This document shows, in pieces, positions 21,515 through 34,050 of a DNA stretch of 64,000 nucleotides. Made by a program: the position numbers and the translations under genes. The stretch comes from Escallonia rubra (Eukaryota > Streptophyta > Magnoliopsida > Escalloniales > Escalloniaceae): the NCBI GenBank assembly GCA_033065855.1, contig JAVXUO010002326.1:1178001-1242000 (forward strand), given 5' to 3'. The number at the start of each line of letters is the position of its first letter. Position 1 is the stretch's first letter. Below the pieces are notes generated by a model, which was not told the origin of the DNA, did no database searches, and saw only the letters and a list, made by a program, of their open reading frames with translations.

Positions 21515-21822
21515 CTCAAGACTTTTTCAAGTCTTTTTTCTTTCTTTAGTTTAGAGGCTTTTGTTTCGATAGGAGGCTTGAAAACATTCGTGTAAACATT
21601 TGCAATCAATCGAAAGCTCTCTTGTCTTTTATGGGCGCGCAATCTTTCTACTTTCTACGTTTCGTCTTCATTTTTCATTTTCGGAAAAGTTCCCAGGCCC
21701 TAGGGGTAAAAAAGATCCCACACTTATAATCGATTGTGCTGCCGGTACACAAATCGATTGTGAGTTTGCCCAGCAGCGCAAACACTCTCTCATAAAAAAC
21801 CCTCGCGCAGAGCGTTACACAT

Positions 21823-21831
21823 AAACCCTAA
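21823..21831 (+). promoter_or_regulatory. Telo-box in the leader of the MSL gene
   Basis: AAACCCTAA lies 61 bp upstream of the MSL start codon. Telo-boxes are recurrent in promoters and leaders of plant genes for growth and translation. Presence is certain, function here is not shown. Confidence 0.45.
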
Positions 21832-21891
21832 ACCTAAAACTTGCATTCCCTGCACTGCTTTAAATTCTTTTGCGCAATATCAAAGATTTTG

Positions 21892-24800
21892 ATGGCCTTT
21901 TTCAAGAAATCCTTCAAGTCTAACGGTTCGTACAAGATTCCTGCTGAAACCCACGAACACATACCAATACTCTCCGATCCCAACGGCAATAGTCGCCCGG
22001 TGAGAACATCGTCGTTAGATCCTGACGATGTTGTTATCAAGATTGAAGGTGAAGATTCGCCGCCGTCAAAGCTTATTGGTCGTTTCGCGAAGCAGCAGGA
22101 GGAGGGCAATGGCGAGATGTCGTTTGATGCCGATTTCGAGATGGGCGACTTTCGTGATTTCCATAACCCTAAGGATTTTGTTTCGAAACCTCAGGCTCCG
22201 AGTAGTATGAATGGCGGACGTGATAAACACGACAATAACGCTGATGCTTCCATCGGTGACGATGAAGGTGAAATCCAAGAACAAAAAGATAATAGCAGGT
22301 TCCCATACATGTCTCCTGCTTCTGAAGGGAACAACGGTTCTGGTGAGAAGTCAACAGAATTACTGCTTTGTTTGTATGCTTTTGTAATGGTTGTGCTACA
22401 CATTCTTGATCAACTGTTTGCCGGTTTGTTAGATTCTTGTTTGCTTGATAAGGTTGATCCATTAATGTGACTGGTCGTAGGCCATCTTTTGTTTTTTGCT
22501 ATATATGTATGGGCTTTGTTTCCTTGTAAAGACAACTGATGTATTATGCTTCTTGTAAAAGGCACAATAACCATGCTACTTCTCTGAGAGTTCGAATGCC
22601 GCCATTTGGCCTGGATTAGATGAACTCAATTTGGTATGTGCCTTCATGGTTTTCTTTTTCTGGGATAATAATGAATGTTTATGGTTTGAACTTGCTTGCA
22701 TTTGCCTTTCCTTAATATCATGCTAGACCTGCATTGCATCCAACATTGGAGGTAGGTTTTTGTGGTGCTAAGTTCCACTCCAGAGTTTCCATTACAGAAT
22801 ATGCATTTTCTTATACACTTCACAACCTCTTCACCTAAGTTTCTCACCGTGTTGCACTAGCCGCTTTTATATTTATTCTTGATGATCTAATGCAACTGTT
22901 TGGCATGCTGCGGTTTATTTATTCGGTTAATATTCTCTACTTAGCCATATTTGAATGATACTCGCTACTTAACCATCTTCAAATGACAGGATTTAGGAGA
23001 GAAACTATTCTGTCAAGGTCGAAAACCAAGTCCAGATTAGAGGACCCAGTAGAAATGACGGATAGGAGGTCAGGAAGAATGGGAATTTCGAATCAGAACA
23101 AGTCTGGGACGTTAGCTAAATCAGGACAGGTAGATGAAGAAGATGATTTCTTGCTAGAGGAAGATATTCCCGACAACTATAAGAATATCGAGAATCTTAA
23201 TGCCTTGACATTGATTCAATGGGTCAGCCTGGCTTTTATCGTGATCGCTTTGGTGTGTACACTTTCAATATCTAAGTGGATGGAAAAAGATTTACGCGGA
23301 CTTGAGATGTGGAAATGGGAGGTCTTGGTTCTTGTTCTGATATGTGGCTGGCTGGTGTCTGGTTGGGGGGTTAGAGTAGTTGTTTTTTGTATCGAGCGAA
23401 ACTTTGTTTTGCGCAAGAAGGTTCTTTATTTTGTGTATGGGGTGAGGAACGCTGTTCAGAATTGCATTTGGCTGGGCCTTGTTTTGCTTGCCTGGCATTT
23501 GATGTTTCACAAGGAGGTTGAAGGTAGCATTAAGTTCCTCAGAAATGTGGACAGCATAATGTTGTGTATGTTGGTGAGTACATTGCTATGGCTAGGTAAG
23601 ACCCTCTTGGTTAAGGTCCTAGCCTCGTCATTCCACGTTAGCACTTTCTTTGACCGCATTCAGGAATCATTGTTTAACCAATATGTGATTGAAACGCTAT
23701 CTGGCCCGCCTTTGATCGAAGCACGCAAGAATAGAGAAGAAGAGGCCAAGACCATGGCCGAGGTTTCCAACTTTGAAAGTGCAGGGAGTAAAGTGTCAGC
23801 TGAAATCAAAGCAACTACCTTAGAATTCACCAAGAGTCCGAGGGTGAGAGCAGCTAGAGTAACAAGCACCCGGAACTCTGGAGCACTGACTTCCAAGAAA
23901 CAAGATGATGGGATACCAATTGACCACTTGCAAAAGCTAAATCCCAAAAATATTTCTGCCTGGAACATGAAGAGGTGGATGAATGTAGTTCGCCATGGAG
24001 TCATGTCTACCCTGGATGAGCAGATACTAGATTCAGCACACGAGGATGATTCCACAAGGCATATTAGAAGTGAATTTGAGGCGAAAGTTGCAGCTAGGAA
24101 GATATTCCGGAATGTAGCCAAGGCAGACTCGAAGTAAATTTTCATGCATTTTGCCTTTAAAATACATTTTCCCTATACATTCACATTTCCCTGTCATCCT
24201 CTTGTTTTTCCAGTCTGGTTGTATATAATATTAATTCTGGTAAACCAACGCATTCAGATATTAGTAGTACAAGCAAATGCTACTTTTAGAGGAAACTATA
24301 AAGTATTGTAAATGAATTTTGCAGCAATTTCACACCTCGTAAATACCAATTGTTGATTGTCCCCAAATACTTGGTTCTTCGTTGCCATATTTTGCTAGAG
24401 GATTTCTTAGTTTCTAAATTTTGTTTCTAGTCATCATGGTTTCCTTGTCCAACCATACACTTCATACAGTCATGAGTTATATTGATCATATACATCTGAT
24501 AGGTTCATATATCTGGAAGACCTCTTGCGGTACTTGGAGGAAAAAGAGGCATTGAAGACCATGAGTCTCTTGGAAGGATCATCTGAATGTGAACAAATCA
24601 ACAAGTCATCCCTGAAGAACTGGGTGGTAAGGCTCTTGGGATTATTATTGATTTTGAGTATTTCACGTAAAAACGCATGCTCTCTCTCCCCCCTCCCCAG
24701 CCCTGACATATTGGTGGGTGATGACTTTCGTAATTGTAACATCCTGCAATATATATTGTTTGACGATTTAATACACTTGATTCTCGTAGGTCAAAGCTTT

Positions 24801-25886
24801 TAGTGAACGAAGGGCACTTGCCTTGACATTGAACGATACAAAAACCGCTGTAAAAAAGCTTCATAAGATGGTGAACGTGTTAGTTTCCATTGTCGCTGTG
24901 GTTATATGCCTCGGCATACTAGGTGTCCAAACGAGGAAAATACTACCTTTTATCACCTCTCAGTTCCTCGTCGTGGCATTTATCTTCGGAAACACTCTGA
25001 AGACATTATTTGAAGCGATAATCTTCTTATTCGTGATGCATCCGTTTGATGTGGGTGATCGGTGTGAAATAGATGGAGTTCAGGTACCTAAACACGTTCT
25101 TGTAACTTTGACTTATGTTTTACGTTATAATATATTACTTGTATATTGAACCTGATCCAGCGTTTTACTAATTTTCAGATGATTGTGGAAGAGATGAGTA
25201 TTTTGACTACAACCTTTCTGAGATATGACAGCCAAAAGATCATGTTTCCAAATAGTACTCTTGCAACAAAGCCCATCAGTAATTACAATCGTAGTCCGGA
25301 TATGGGTGACTCAATTGATTTCTTTGTCCATATTGCAACTCCAGAAGAGAAGGTTTCTATCATAAAAGAAAGAATAACAAGGTATTTGTGTCTGAAACAT
25401 CTTGCCTTTTCTATTCTGCTGCATTTGTTGTTGGTATCAATTACCCTCATGTGCTCAAAGTAACTATACCTGTCAAATAAATTTTGCATGCACTGCATAT
25501 ACCAATCTACAGTTTTGCATCTGCTACAAGTTTTAATCCGAATCAAGAAATGGTCTCACATGATAAAATTAAGCCTAGGTATTTAACGTTGTTGCATCTG
25601 CAGTTACATCGAGAGCAAGAATGATCACTGGCATCCAGCTCCAACGATTGTGGTGATGAACTTCGTGGGGCTAAACATACTGAAGATGTCTCTGTGGCCG
25701 AAGCATAGAATGAACCACCAAGACATGGGAGAGAAATTTGCAAGGAGGACCCTTCTGATAGAAGAGATAGTCAAAATCTTTAAAGAACTCGACTTTGAAT
25801 ATCATTTGCGCCCCATTGACATCCATGTTCGTTCCCTCCCTCCTATGGAATCCTCCCAGTTGGCCTCCTCCTGGACAATCTGCTGA
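21892..25886 (+). CDS. MscS-like mechanosensitive ion channel (MSL10 group), 6 exons
   Basis: Exons are 21892-22342, 22990-24133, 24503-24626, 24790-25083, 25179-25381 and 25604-25886, giving 2,499 nt (832 aa). MSL proteins of this group are plasma-membrane channels opened by membrane tension and conducting mainly anions. The cytosolic N-terminus is acidic and basic in patches and starts MAFFKKSFKSNGSYK. Six membrane segments are visible: LTLIQWVSLAFIVIALVC; WKWEVLVLVLICGWLVSGW; YFVYGVRNAVQNCIWLGLVL; SIMLCMLVSTLLWLGKTLLV; VNVLVSIVAVVICLGILGV; and the pore helix FLVVAFIFGNTLKTLFEAII. After the pore comes the MscS beta-domain start (MHPFDVGDRCEIDGVQ) and the C-terminal mixed domain ending SSQLASSWTIC. 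The start at 21892 is preferred over an in-frame ATG at 21841, as the protein there matches the family. All splice joins keep frame. The gene appears intact and is the source of the broken copy downstream. Confidence 0.93.
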
Positions 25887-26800
25887 ACAAGTATGAAACA
25901 AAGTTTGGAAAAGATTTCATTAAGTTGGACGTCGCTCGATTACGTACACATAAGAGGCGTTAAATTTTCTAGGTTCTAATTCAACTCCCATTTCAGTATA
26001 AAAGTTTGGAAAGGTTTCCAAACCATTGTCAAGATTTGGGACTTTGCTTTACATTTCTAGTGAGGTTTGTATCCCATACTATACTAAAGTGTTACTCATC
26101 GCTCACTCTCCACAGTATAAAATAGCTCATAGGTTTACTGCTAACGGTTTGCATCTCTCTCCCCGCACAATATTCCCAGTTTATAGCTAATAGTAGTAGT
26201 TATTTCTTGCATGAAGGAGAGAGTGTTACCGCGACTCTCTTTTGTAGCTAGTACATTGATTTAGGGACATTGTTATGTTCATGATTTTGTATACCCGTAT
26301 GACATGTTTTATACATAACCAATATGCCGTTGCTTCCGTCATTTTCTTAGCCGCGATGCAAGACAAGGATGGAGGAAAGGAATTGAGCATATCTCCAAGG
26401 AGTTCGAGATGGGTTCGTATTCTACTGGAAATGCTATAAAAGCAGGGCTAGGTTTGTACTCTCACATTAGGAGCTTTTCCATCCCATCTAGGAGAGGATT
26501 CAGATTTATGAGAGTAGAAGACCTAGCACACCATTAACATGGTCGAAGGTGGCAAATCAACATCGATATAGTCATATTTTACAATCACGTTAGATCACTT
26601 GTATTTGTTTATGTAAATATTCTAACACAATAAACTCTACACCATTAGTAGAAGAAGATAAACTTCTGTGATTCCATAAAAAAGCCCTAACAATGGGGCC
26701 AAGGAATCGGAAAAACTTATGTGATTCAATAAGCACTCTTGTTTTTGTTTTTTTTTTGTTTCTGTTGATTTTGGGATCACTAATCACGATATATATATAT
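25887..26800 (+). other. 3' flank of the MSL gene, shared with the pseudogene copy
   Basis: This contains the 3' UTR and downstream DNA. Much of it is repeated at 30740-31640 downstream of the MSL pseudogene (for example the blocks AAAGTTTGGAAAGGTTTCCA, ATGACATGTTTTATACATAA and the stretch near CAATGGGGCCAAGGAATC), so the duplicated unit extends at least ~0.9 kb past the stop codon. No other gene is seen. Confidence 0.7.
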
Positions 26801-26802
26801 AG

Positions 26803-27060
26803 TTCTAATAGAATGATAAAATTTGTTAAATGCAACAATTTTAAAAAATACTTACTTTTGTTTACACAGAATGCTAACTTATTTTTTAAGCAAATTCAGC
26901 TGCATAAAATTTTCAGTTTTACAAGTTTAGCACTGTTTAAAATGATAACCCCACAAATAGAGAACAAAATTTGGTCCTTATGTGTATATAATGGGTCGCC
27001 TTCTTTTCAACATTCTGAAGTACTGATAGACACAAACATCTTTGTGCCATTAGCGATAAC
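26803..27060 (+). repeat. Dispersed repeat, copy A (inverted copy at 35515-35790)
   Basis: About 260 bp here are matched in reverse complement at 35515-35790, including AAATTCAGCTGCATAAAATT, the block with AATGATAACCCCACAAATAG and the segment with AACATTCTGAAGTACTGATA. There is no coding content. The two copies lie on either side of the MSL pseudogene and the Pack-CACTA element. Confidence 0.75.
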
Positions 27061-27118
27061 CCCACAAATAGCGAAATGTTTAAAATGATAACCCCACAAA
27101 TAGCGAAATGTTTTTTTT

Positions 27119-28293
27119 TTTACTAAACAGACGGGTATGTAATGTATAATATCACGTTGACGAAATAGGAGTTACTATAATGGTAAATCATCAAAATAGG
27201 ACTAAGTATTGACTCCTATCGCCCTGATTTTACTCATTATTAGCTTATCGAGGGAATCATTAGCTCATGAAAAAAGGAAATTGTACTTTATCAAGAACCG
27301 AATTTGCTATAAACCTAAGAAATAGAGAGCTTTCAGTTGGAAATGAGCTAGCAGAACAAATTGTGAACTGGGAACTTTATATAGAATGGTATACAACCTT
27401 TAAATTTTAATCTAAACGACATTAGTAAGATTAAATCTGTGCGTAACTTCACCAAAGAAAACCGGAATACAAACCTTAGGTAGCGTTTAAAACCACTTCT
27501 AGTTTTGATTTTCTGTTTCCAAAAAAATAAAAATAAAAACAAATGGGTGTTTGATTACTTAGTTTTTATTTTGAGTTTTTTCTCTGGTAGTGGTTTGCGG
27601 TGGCGGTGGTGGGGCATGGCGATGGACGACGGCAATGGCTGCCGGTGGATGGTGGCGGTGGGAGGGGTTGGTGGTGGTGGTCTCAAAATAAAAACCAAAA
27701 CTGAAAACCCAAAACTCATAAATGAGAGTTTTCTAAAACATACCTGTTTTAAAAACTGAAAAAAAAAACAAAAATTGTGTGCCAAACGCGATTTTTTCTC
27801 CAGTTTACAAAATTGAAAAACGAAAACGTTTTAAAACAGAGCCTCTCCTATAGCTTGCTTGCGCCTTCAGTTGAGCGTGAATTTTACTGTTCTGTGAGTT
27901 TCATTGAATTTTCTCCAATTGATTTTTAATTTTTTTTTGATGGATCTAGTATATGAAGATGTTGTCTCTCGTCAAATTTACTCTAACTTAGACTTGTCAA
28001 GCCACACTCGTCCACTCTATGGTTCCTACATGTGTCCAATTTGACGTTTACAAAATAATAAATCCAACTTACCAAATTTGGATAAAGTTAAAAGGAGAAA
28101 ATTCAAAAGAACAAATGCAGTATCATTCAGATGGTTGTGGACTTTGTTCTTTGCCCAATGATTGTTAGAAGCCAGATATCTTGACCTTACCAGTCATCAC
28201 CCGTTACATGTCCCGAGCTGGCATGTGGCTCACAGACCTCCAGAATAAGGAGCAAAGGCAAATACATCGTTTGAGAGATTGGGGTTTCTATCC
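27119..28293 (+). repeat. Duplicate of the quinone oxidoreductase upstream region
   Basis: This segment is collinear with 41750-42440, the DNA just upstream of the quinone oxidoreductase gene, with high similarity (for example TACTATAATGGTAAATCA, AGGACTAAGTATTGACTCCT, GACTTGTCAAGCCACACTCG, ATGTCCCGAGCTGGCATGTG). It contains an extra insert at about 27477-27845. The homology ends at about 28293, around 115 bp short of the TATA-like sequence of the gene, and within a few bases MSL exon 2 homology begins. Confidence 0.8.
27477..27845. mobile_element. Probable MITE inserted in the duplicated upstream region
   Basis: This block is absent from the homologous region near 42060. It begins GGTAGCGTTTAAAACCACTT and ends with TTTTAAAACAGAGCC, loosely inverted; the interior has a GGTGGCGGTGGTGG core between A/T-rich arms containing TTTGATTTTC and GAAAACG. 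A related arrangement (GTGG-rich core, AAAATTGAAAACTTGAAAA arm, GTGCCAAGCAACG) occurs at about 57060-57690. Ends and target duplication are approximate. Confidence 0.5.
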
Positions 28294-30506
28294 TGGAATA
28301 CTACCCTGGATGAATAGATACTGGATTTAGCACACGAGGATGATTCCACAAGGCAGATTAGAAGTGAATTTGAGGCGAAAGTTGCAGCTAGGAAGATATT
28401 CCGGAATGTAGCCAAGGCAGACTCCAAGTAAATTTTCATGCATTTTTCCTTCAAAATATACCTTTTCCCTCTACATTCACATTTTCCATATCATCCTCTT
28501 GTTTTTCCAGTCTGGTTGTTTATAAAATTTATTCTACTCTAAGGTAAACCAACGCATTCAGATGTTAGTAGTACAAGCAAATGCTACTTTTAGAGGAAAC
28601 TAAGCTATTGTAAAAGAATATTGCAGCAATTGCTCACCTCTCCTGAGCATTTTTTTTCTTTGGCAAATGCGCAATATAATTTTCCAAAGTTGCCAATTCA
28701 TTACTGAGGCTAAGTACCAACTGTTGATTGTCCCCCAAATACTTGGTTCTTCGTTTCCATAAAATATTCTTCCATAAGATTTCTTAATTTCCAAATTTTG
28801 TTTCTAGTCATCATGGTTTCTTTGTCCAACCATACACTTCATATGCTTCTGGCAAGTTCATCTGTATTGAAGACCTCAAGCAGTTCTTGCAGGAAAAAGA
28901 GGCATTGAAGACCATGAGTCTCTTGGAAGGATCATCTGAATGTGAAAAAATCAGCAAGTCATCCCTAAAGAACTGGGTGGTAAGGCTCTAGGGATTATTG
29001 ATTTTGAGTATTTTCACATAAAAACGCTTGCTCTTTCTCCCCCTCTCCTCCTCCTCACACACGCACCCCCACGCCCCGCCCCTGCGTTGACATCTTGGTG
29101 ATGACTTTCGTAATTTTAACATCCTGCAACATTTATTGTTTGGATTTAGTATACTTGATTCTCGTAGGTCAAAACTTTTAGTGAACGAAGGGCGCTTGCA
29201 TTGGCATTGAACGATACAAAAAACGCTGTAAAAAAGCTTCATAAGATGGTGAATGTGTTAGTTTCCATTATCACTGTGGTTATATGCCTCGACATACTAG
29301 GTGTCCAAACGAGGAAAATACTACCTTTTATCAGCTCTCAGTTCCTCGTCGTGGCATTTATCTTTGGAAACACTCTGAAGACCATATTTGAAGCGATAAT
29401 CTTCTTATTCGTGATGCATCCATTTGATGTGGGTGATCGGTGTGAAATAGATGGTGTTCAGGTACCTAAACACGTTCTTGTAACTTTGACTTATGTGTCA
29501 TGTTATTATATGTTACTCGTATATTGAACCTGATCCTGCGTTTTACTAATTTTTTAGATGATTGTGGAAGAGATGAGTATTTTGACTACAACCTTTCTGA
29601 GATACGACAGCGAAAATATCACTTTTCCAAATAGTACTCTTGCAACAATCAAGATTGCTTGAGTGCCTTGGCCAAATGAAGCTTCGGCTATTTATACTAG
29701 TCCACCTCTCAACGGACGGTGGAGATGCATTTCATCATACGGTTCGTATTCCGTCTTTAGAAGTTTTTAAGTATTTACAAGATTTTCTATCATTCTAGAA
29801 CTTTCTCTAGAGCTATCTCTTATGTACAAGAAGAGTATAAAATATTCTGGAGACCTTGTCCATTCATCGCCTCGTAAGCGTCCATTAGGCGCCCATCGGT
29901 AATTACAATCGTATTCCGGATATGTGTGACTCAGTTGATTTCTATGTCCATACTGTAACTCCACAAGAGAAGATTTCTATCATAAAGGAAAGAATAACAA
30001 GGTATTTATGTATGAAATATCTTGCCTTTTCTGTTCTGCTGCATTTGTTGTTGGTATCAAACACCCTCATGTGCTCAAAGTCGCTATACCTGTCATATAA
30101 ATTTTGCATGCACTGCATATACCAATCTACAATTTTGCATCTGCTACAAGATTTAATCCGAATCAAGAAATGGTCCCACATGATAAAATTAAGCCTAGGT
30201 ATCTAACGTTGTTGCATCTGCGGTTACATTGAGAGCAAGAAGGATCACTGGCATCCAGCTCCAACGATTGTGGTGATGAACTTGGTGGGGCTAAACATGC
30301 TGAAGATGTCTCTATGGCCGAAGCATAGAATGGACCACCAAGACATGGGAGAGAAATTTGCAAGAAGGACCCTTCTGATAGAAGAGATGGTTAAAATCTT
30401 TAAAGAACTTGACATTGAATATAGTTTGCGCCCCATAGACATCAATGTTCGTTCCCTCCCTGCTATGGAATCCTCCCAGTTGGCCTCCTCCTGGACAATC
30501 TGCTAA
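28294..30506 (+). pseudogene. 5'-truncated MSL channel pseudogene (tandem copy)
   Basis: The copy starts inside exon 2 of the MSL gene and has exon equivalents at 28301-28427, 28857-28979, 29168-29461, 29558-30001 (interrupted) and 30224-30506. Many breaks are visible: a TAG replaces a CAG codon shortly after the junction (LDE*ILD, near 28314); all sequence for the first four membrane segments is missing; about 240 bp of unrelated sequence (29649-29890) is inserted in exon 5; the acceptor of the last intron is CGG rather than CAG (30221-30223); and exon 3 has lost its first base at the acceptor. The pore-helix exon is still open and well conserved. It could be transcribed from the upstream duplicate but cannot make a channel. 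Confidence 0.9.
29649..29890 (+). mobile_element. Unidentified ~240-bp insertion in pseudo-exon 5
   Basis: Compared with the intact gene, the sequence between TGCAACAA and GCCCATC is replaced by about 240 bp with no coding potential. It includes a TATTTATACTAG stretch and a TCTAGAACTTTCTCTAGA near-palindrome. I see no clean target duplication; it may be a retroelement LTR fragment or other filler. Confidence 0.55.
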
Positions 30507-32704
30507 ACAAGTATGGAAAGGTCAAATTTTATACTGTAGCAAGTTAATATGCATCTCTTCTCCCCCCTCCTTTAATGGTTTTTTCATCTTCCTACTAGGT
30601 GTTTTCAATTATCCAATTTAGGCAGCTCAGTGTTCATGTGTATTTTGGTAAATTGTAGAAATTGTTTTTCAACGAAAAAAGCGTTTTCCTTGCTACACCG
30701 ATGCTAGCATGTCCTGTCGTCTTTAAATGTGTATAGAAGATTTCATCAAGTTGGACGTCACTCGATTAAACATAAGAGGCATTAGATTTGCTAGGTTCTA
30801 ATTCAACTCCCATTTCAGCATAAAAGTTTGGAAAGGTTTCCAAACCATTTTCAAGTTTTTGGACTTTGCTTTACATTTCTAGTGAGGTTTGTACCCCATG
30901 CTATACTAAAGTGTTACTCTCTCTCTCTCTCTTTCTCTATCTCTCTCTCTCTCTCTAAAGTATAAATTAGCTAATAGGCTTACTGCTAATGGTTTGCAAC
31001 TCTCTCCACGTGCAATCTCGGTTTATAGCTAATAGTAGTTATTTCTTGCATGAAGAAGAGAGTGTTACCGCGCGACCCTCTCTTTTATAGCTAGTAGATT
31101 GATTTAGGGACATTGTTAAGTTCAAGATTTTGTATACCCGTATGACATGTTTTGTACATAACCAATATGCCATTGCTTCGTCTTTTTCTTAGCCGCGATG
31201 CAAGACAAGGATGGAGGAAAGTGATTGATCATATCTCCTAGGAGTTCGAAATGGTTTCGTGTTCTACTAGAAATGCTATAAAAGCAGGGTTAGGTTTGTA
31301 CTCTCACATTATGAGCTTTTCCATCCGATCTAGGAGAACATTCAGATTTACGAGAATAGAAGACCTAGCTGACCATTGACATGGTCGAAGGTGGCAAATC
31401 AACATATATTCAGTCATGTTTTATAATCACGTTAGATCACTTGTATTTGTTTATGTAAATATTCTAACACAATAAACTCTACACCATTAGTTGGAGATGG
31501 AACCGTGATTCCATAAAAAAGGCCCTAACAATGGGGTCAAAGAATCAGAAAAACTTCTGTGATTCAATAAGCTCTCTTGTTTTGTTTTGTTTTGTTTTTT
31601 TGTTTGTTTCTCTTGATTTTGAGATGACTCAATCACGATCTAGTTGAAGTTTTTCTGCGGTTTGTTAAAATTAAAAACTTGTCCCTTAACTGTGCTGGAA
31701 GTTGAGAAGGTTACTCGATAAAAGCAAGCAAACTCCTAACTTTCCAGAGAGTTCCTATAAAATATATATCACACTATACCATAATAATTATTATGCTAAG
31801 TTGACTAAGAATTTATATCGAAGCAAGAAATACGAATTGTGCATTATTCCTTTTATAGTAAAGAGTAGTTAGTTTAAAGCTAACGTCACTACACTACACC
31901 AAAACTGGCCTATGATGACAAGAAGGCCTACGGTATAAAAGGAACCGTAGGTACAAGTTATGTATGCCTACGGTTCATATTGCACCGTGGCTATTCGTGC
32001 TGCTTCAGTTTGGAAGAACAGTCACATGGTCTATCTCTCTCTCTCTCTCTATCTCTCTCTCTGAGACTTGCCCAGTTGCCAAATACTCTCACCCACTCCC
32101 AGACAGGCAGACGGCATCACTCACCGGCGACGGGCGACGGGCGACAGAGACACACAGACACGGACACGGCAGGGGCTCCTCGAGTTGACTCTTTTTGGCA
32201 GAGCTCAGTTCAGATCTGGAACGAACAAGACAACGAGGGGATGACTTCACCGGTGGACTCGACTACCGAGGTCCGACTCCGTCTTCAAATTCAGATCTAG
32301 GACAACAATCGAAGAAGAAGCAGTGACCGGTGAAGGCGAGAACTCCACCGGCCAATAACCCTCCCCGGTGACGACGTGTTGATGAACGGTGACCTTAAAA
32401 GAAGCAGTGACGGCAGACTGATCAACGAGTGTCGACGGCGAGGCGAGGACTCTGGCGGCGGCGACTCGTTGACGACTGGTGCGGCAATAGTGCACCTTCC
32501 CCTGTCAGTCGAAATTTTTCTGGTTTCTCTCATTTCCCATGTCTGCGGCAACAGTGCACTTCCGATCTCCTTTTCAGCCTAATTAAGCCACTCCACATGT
32601 AACAATTCTCATTCAATTTCCAATTCCAATTTCAATTTACACTTTCTTCTTGTTCTTTCTGCGAATTTGTCCCGGTCTCTCTCTCTATTCGTGCTCTTGC
32701 AATC

Positions 32705-32956
32705 TTAGGCCAAGTTTCTACTAGGTCTTATACCTTTGCTAACCAGTAGTGGTGATGGCCAAGGTGGGTCGTCTGCTGCTACTGGCCAAAGCGACGATGA
32801 GCTCTCCACAAACCATATATAGCGAGCCATCCACTGCTCATGCTTCTCATGCATGGCTGCCTCGGGGAGAGAGCGAGATGTAGCGTGAGAAGCTAAGGTT
32901 ACCAAGATGAAGAGCATTGCAAAGCAGATGCACTGGTATTGGTTCTTGGAAGCCAT
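32705..32956 (-). pseudogene. Captured 5' piece of a papain-like cysteine protease gene
   Basis: The minus-strand frame begins MASKNQYQCICFAMLFILVT, a signal peptide, followed by LASHATSRSLPEAAMHEKHE and QWMARY, the start of the I29 inhibitor prodomain of SAG12-like cysteine proteases (HEQWMARYGRVY in the family). Similarity stops after MARY; the remaining residues to the stop at 32705 are unrelated, so the capture ends mid-exon. Upstream on the same strand there is a TATATAAAG-like box near 33033-33042, suggesting the promoter and leader came along. The open frame is 83 codons and could give a short secreted chimeric peptide; that is speculation. Confidence 0.8.
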
Positions 32957-33840
32957 GGTGGTAGTACTAGCAGATTAACTGATGAGTTGCAATGTTTGGT
33001 GGTATACGTACTTCAGCACTAATGTTGAGCTTTATATAGAAACTTTTTGTTTGTCTTTGAAAGAAATGATTTCTAACGTGCCTGATAAAATGCTTTGAGT
33101 CAAACATGTGCGATGATAGTGTAATTTGAAAGATGAGGTCTTGCTCTTTTCTACTTGTTTCTTTAAGTATAGACAGGTTCTCTGTCTTGTATTGAACTGG
33201 ATGTTCCTTTTGGCTGCAATTGCTTTCACCGTAGCTGTTCATTCATCCATGCATGCTGAGTGGCAAAGTCAGAGTAATGGAGGTTTAACGTTCATGATAC
33301 CAAAAAAATACAACAATAAGTGTTTGTAATGGCACGGAAAGTAAGCATGATAGCTACAACTGGGAAGAATAAACATGGAGAGCGAGTTATTGCCTCAAGA
33401 ATGAAAATTCATTTAGGCACGCTGAACATTCATTTAGTCTTTGAGGCACCTTGAACGTTCATTTTTCTATTTGTCTTTTTTCTTTTTGTTTCTAATCTTC
33501 TTCTAACGCAAAAGGGTCGTTCAATTGGTGGAGTAACAATTTCTGAGTGGTCAGTATCCTCACTAAATTCAAAGAATATGGAGTTTCTTTGAAATGTTGA
33601 AAGTTATGTGTTGCTTCAATGAGACACGGCAATGCGATGAAAATCTCCTTAGAAAACAAGGGATGAAGCCTTTGTACATCTGACCCTTGCTTGACCTTGC
33701 AATGCCGACAAGGTCATGTGGAGCAACCATTCACTTTCAGTTTCTGTACTTGAAACTGAAAATGCTCAGAATGTGTCATAACTCCTCTGATCACTGAATT
33801 GTTAGTAAAACCAACTACGCTTGCAAATTACTATTGAATC

Positions 33841-34050
33841 CTAATCATGATTGGGCAGAATATTGTGGTTCAGTCCCTCATGAATGTTATTCTTAGGGGA
33901 AGGGTTGCTTCTCTTTATCTTTTCCAAGGTCCCCGTGGGACTGGAAAGACATCAACTGCAAGAGTATTAGCTGCTGCTTTGAATTGTCTTGCCAGCAACA
34001 AAACTAAGCCTTGTGGGGTTTGTAGGGAATGTTCTGAGTCATTTTAGTGT
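33841..34050 (+). pseudogene. Captured STICHEL/DnaX-like ATPase fragment
   Basis: The frame reads IGQNIVVQSLMNVILRGRVA, then SLYLFQGPRGTGKTSTARVL and AAALNCLASNKTKPCGVCREC. It contains an intact Walker A motif (GPRGTGKTS) and the first cysteines of the zinc module typical of DNA polymerase III gamma/tau-like proteins. In plants the STICHEL family, involved in trichome branching, has this sequence. Only about 65 codons of a protein well over 1,000 residues are present, ending at TAG 34045-34047, so it is a captured fragment. Confidence 0.82.

Noticed and set aside
31964-32582. Coding gene in the GC-rich block of the Pack-CACTA element
   Set aside because: Short overlapping frames on both strands with CT-repeat and GACGG-repeat translations; no family recognised. 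It may still be captured non-coding DNA.
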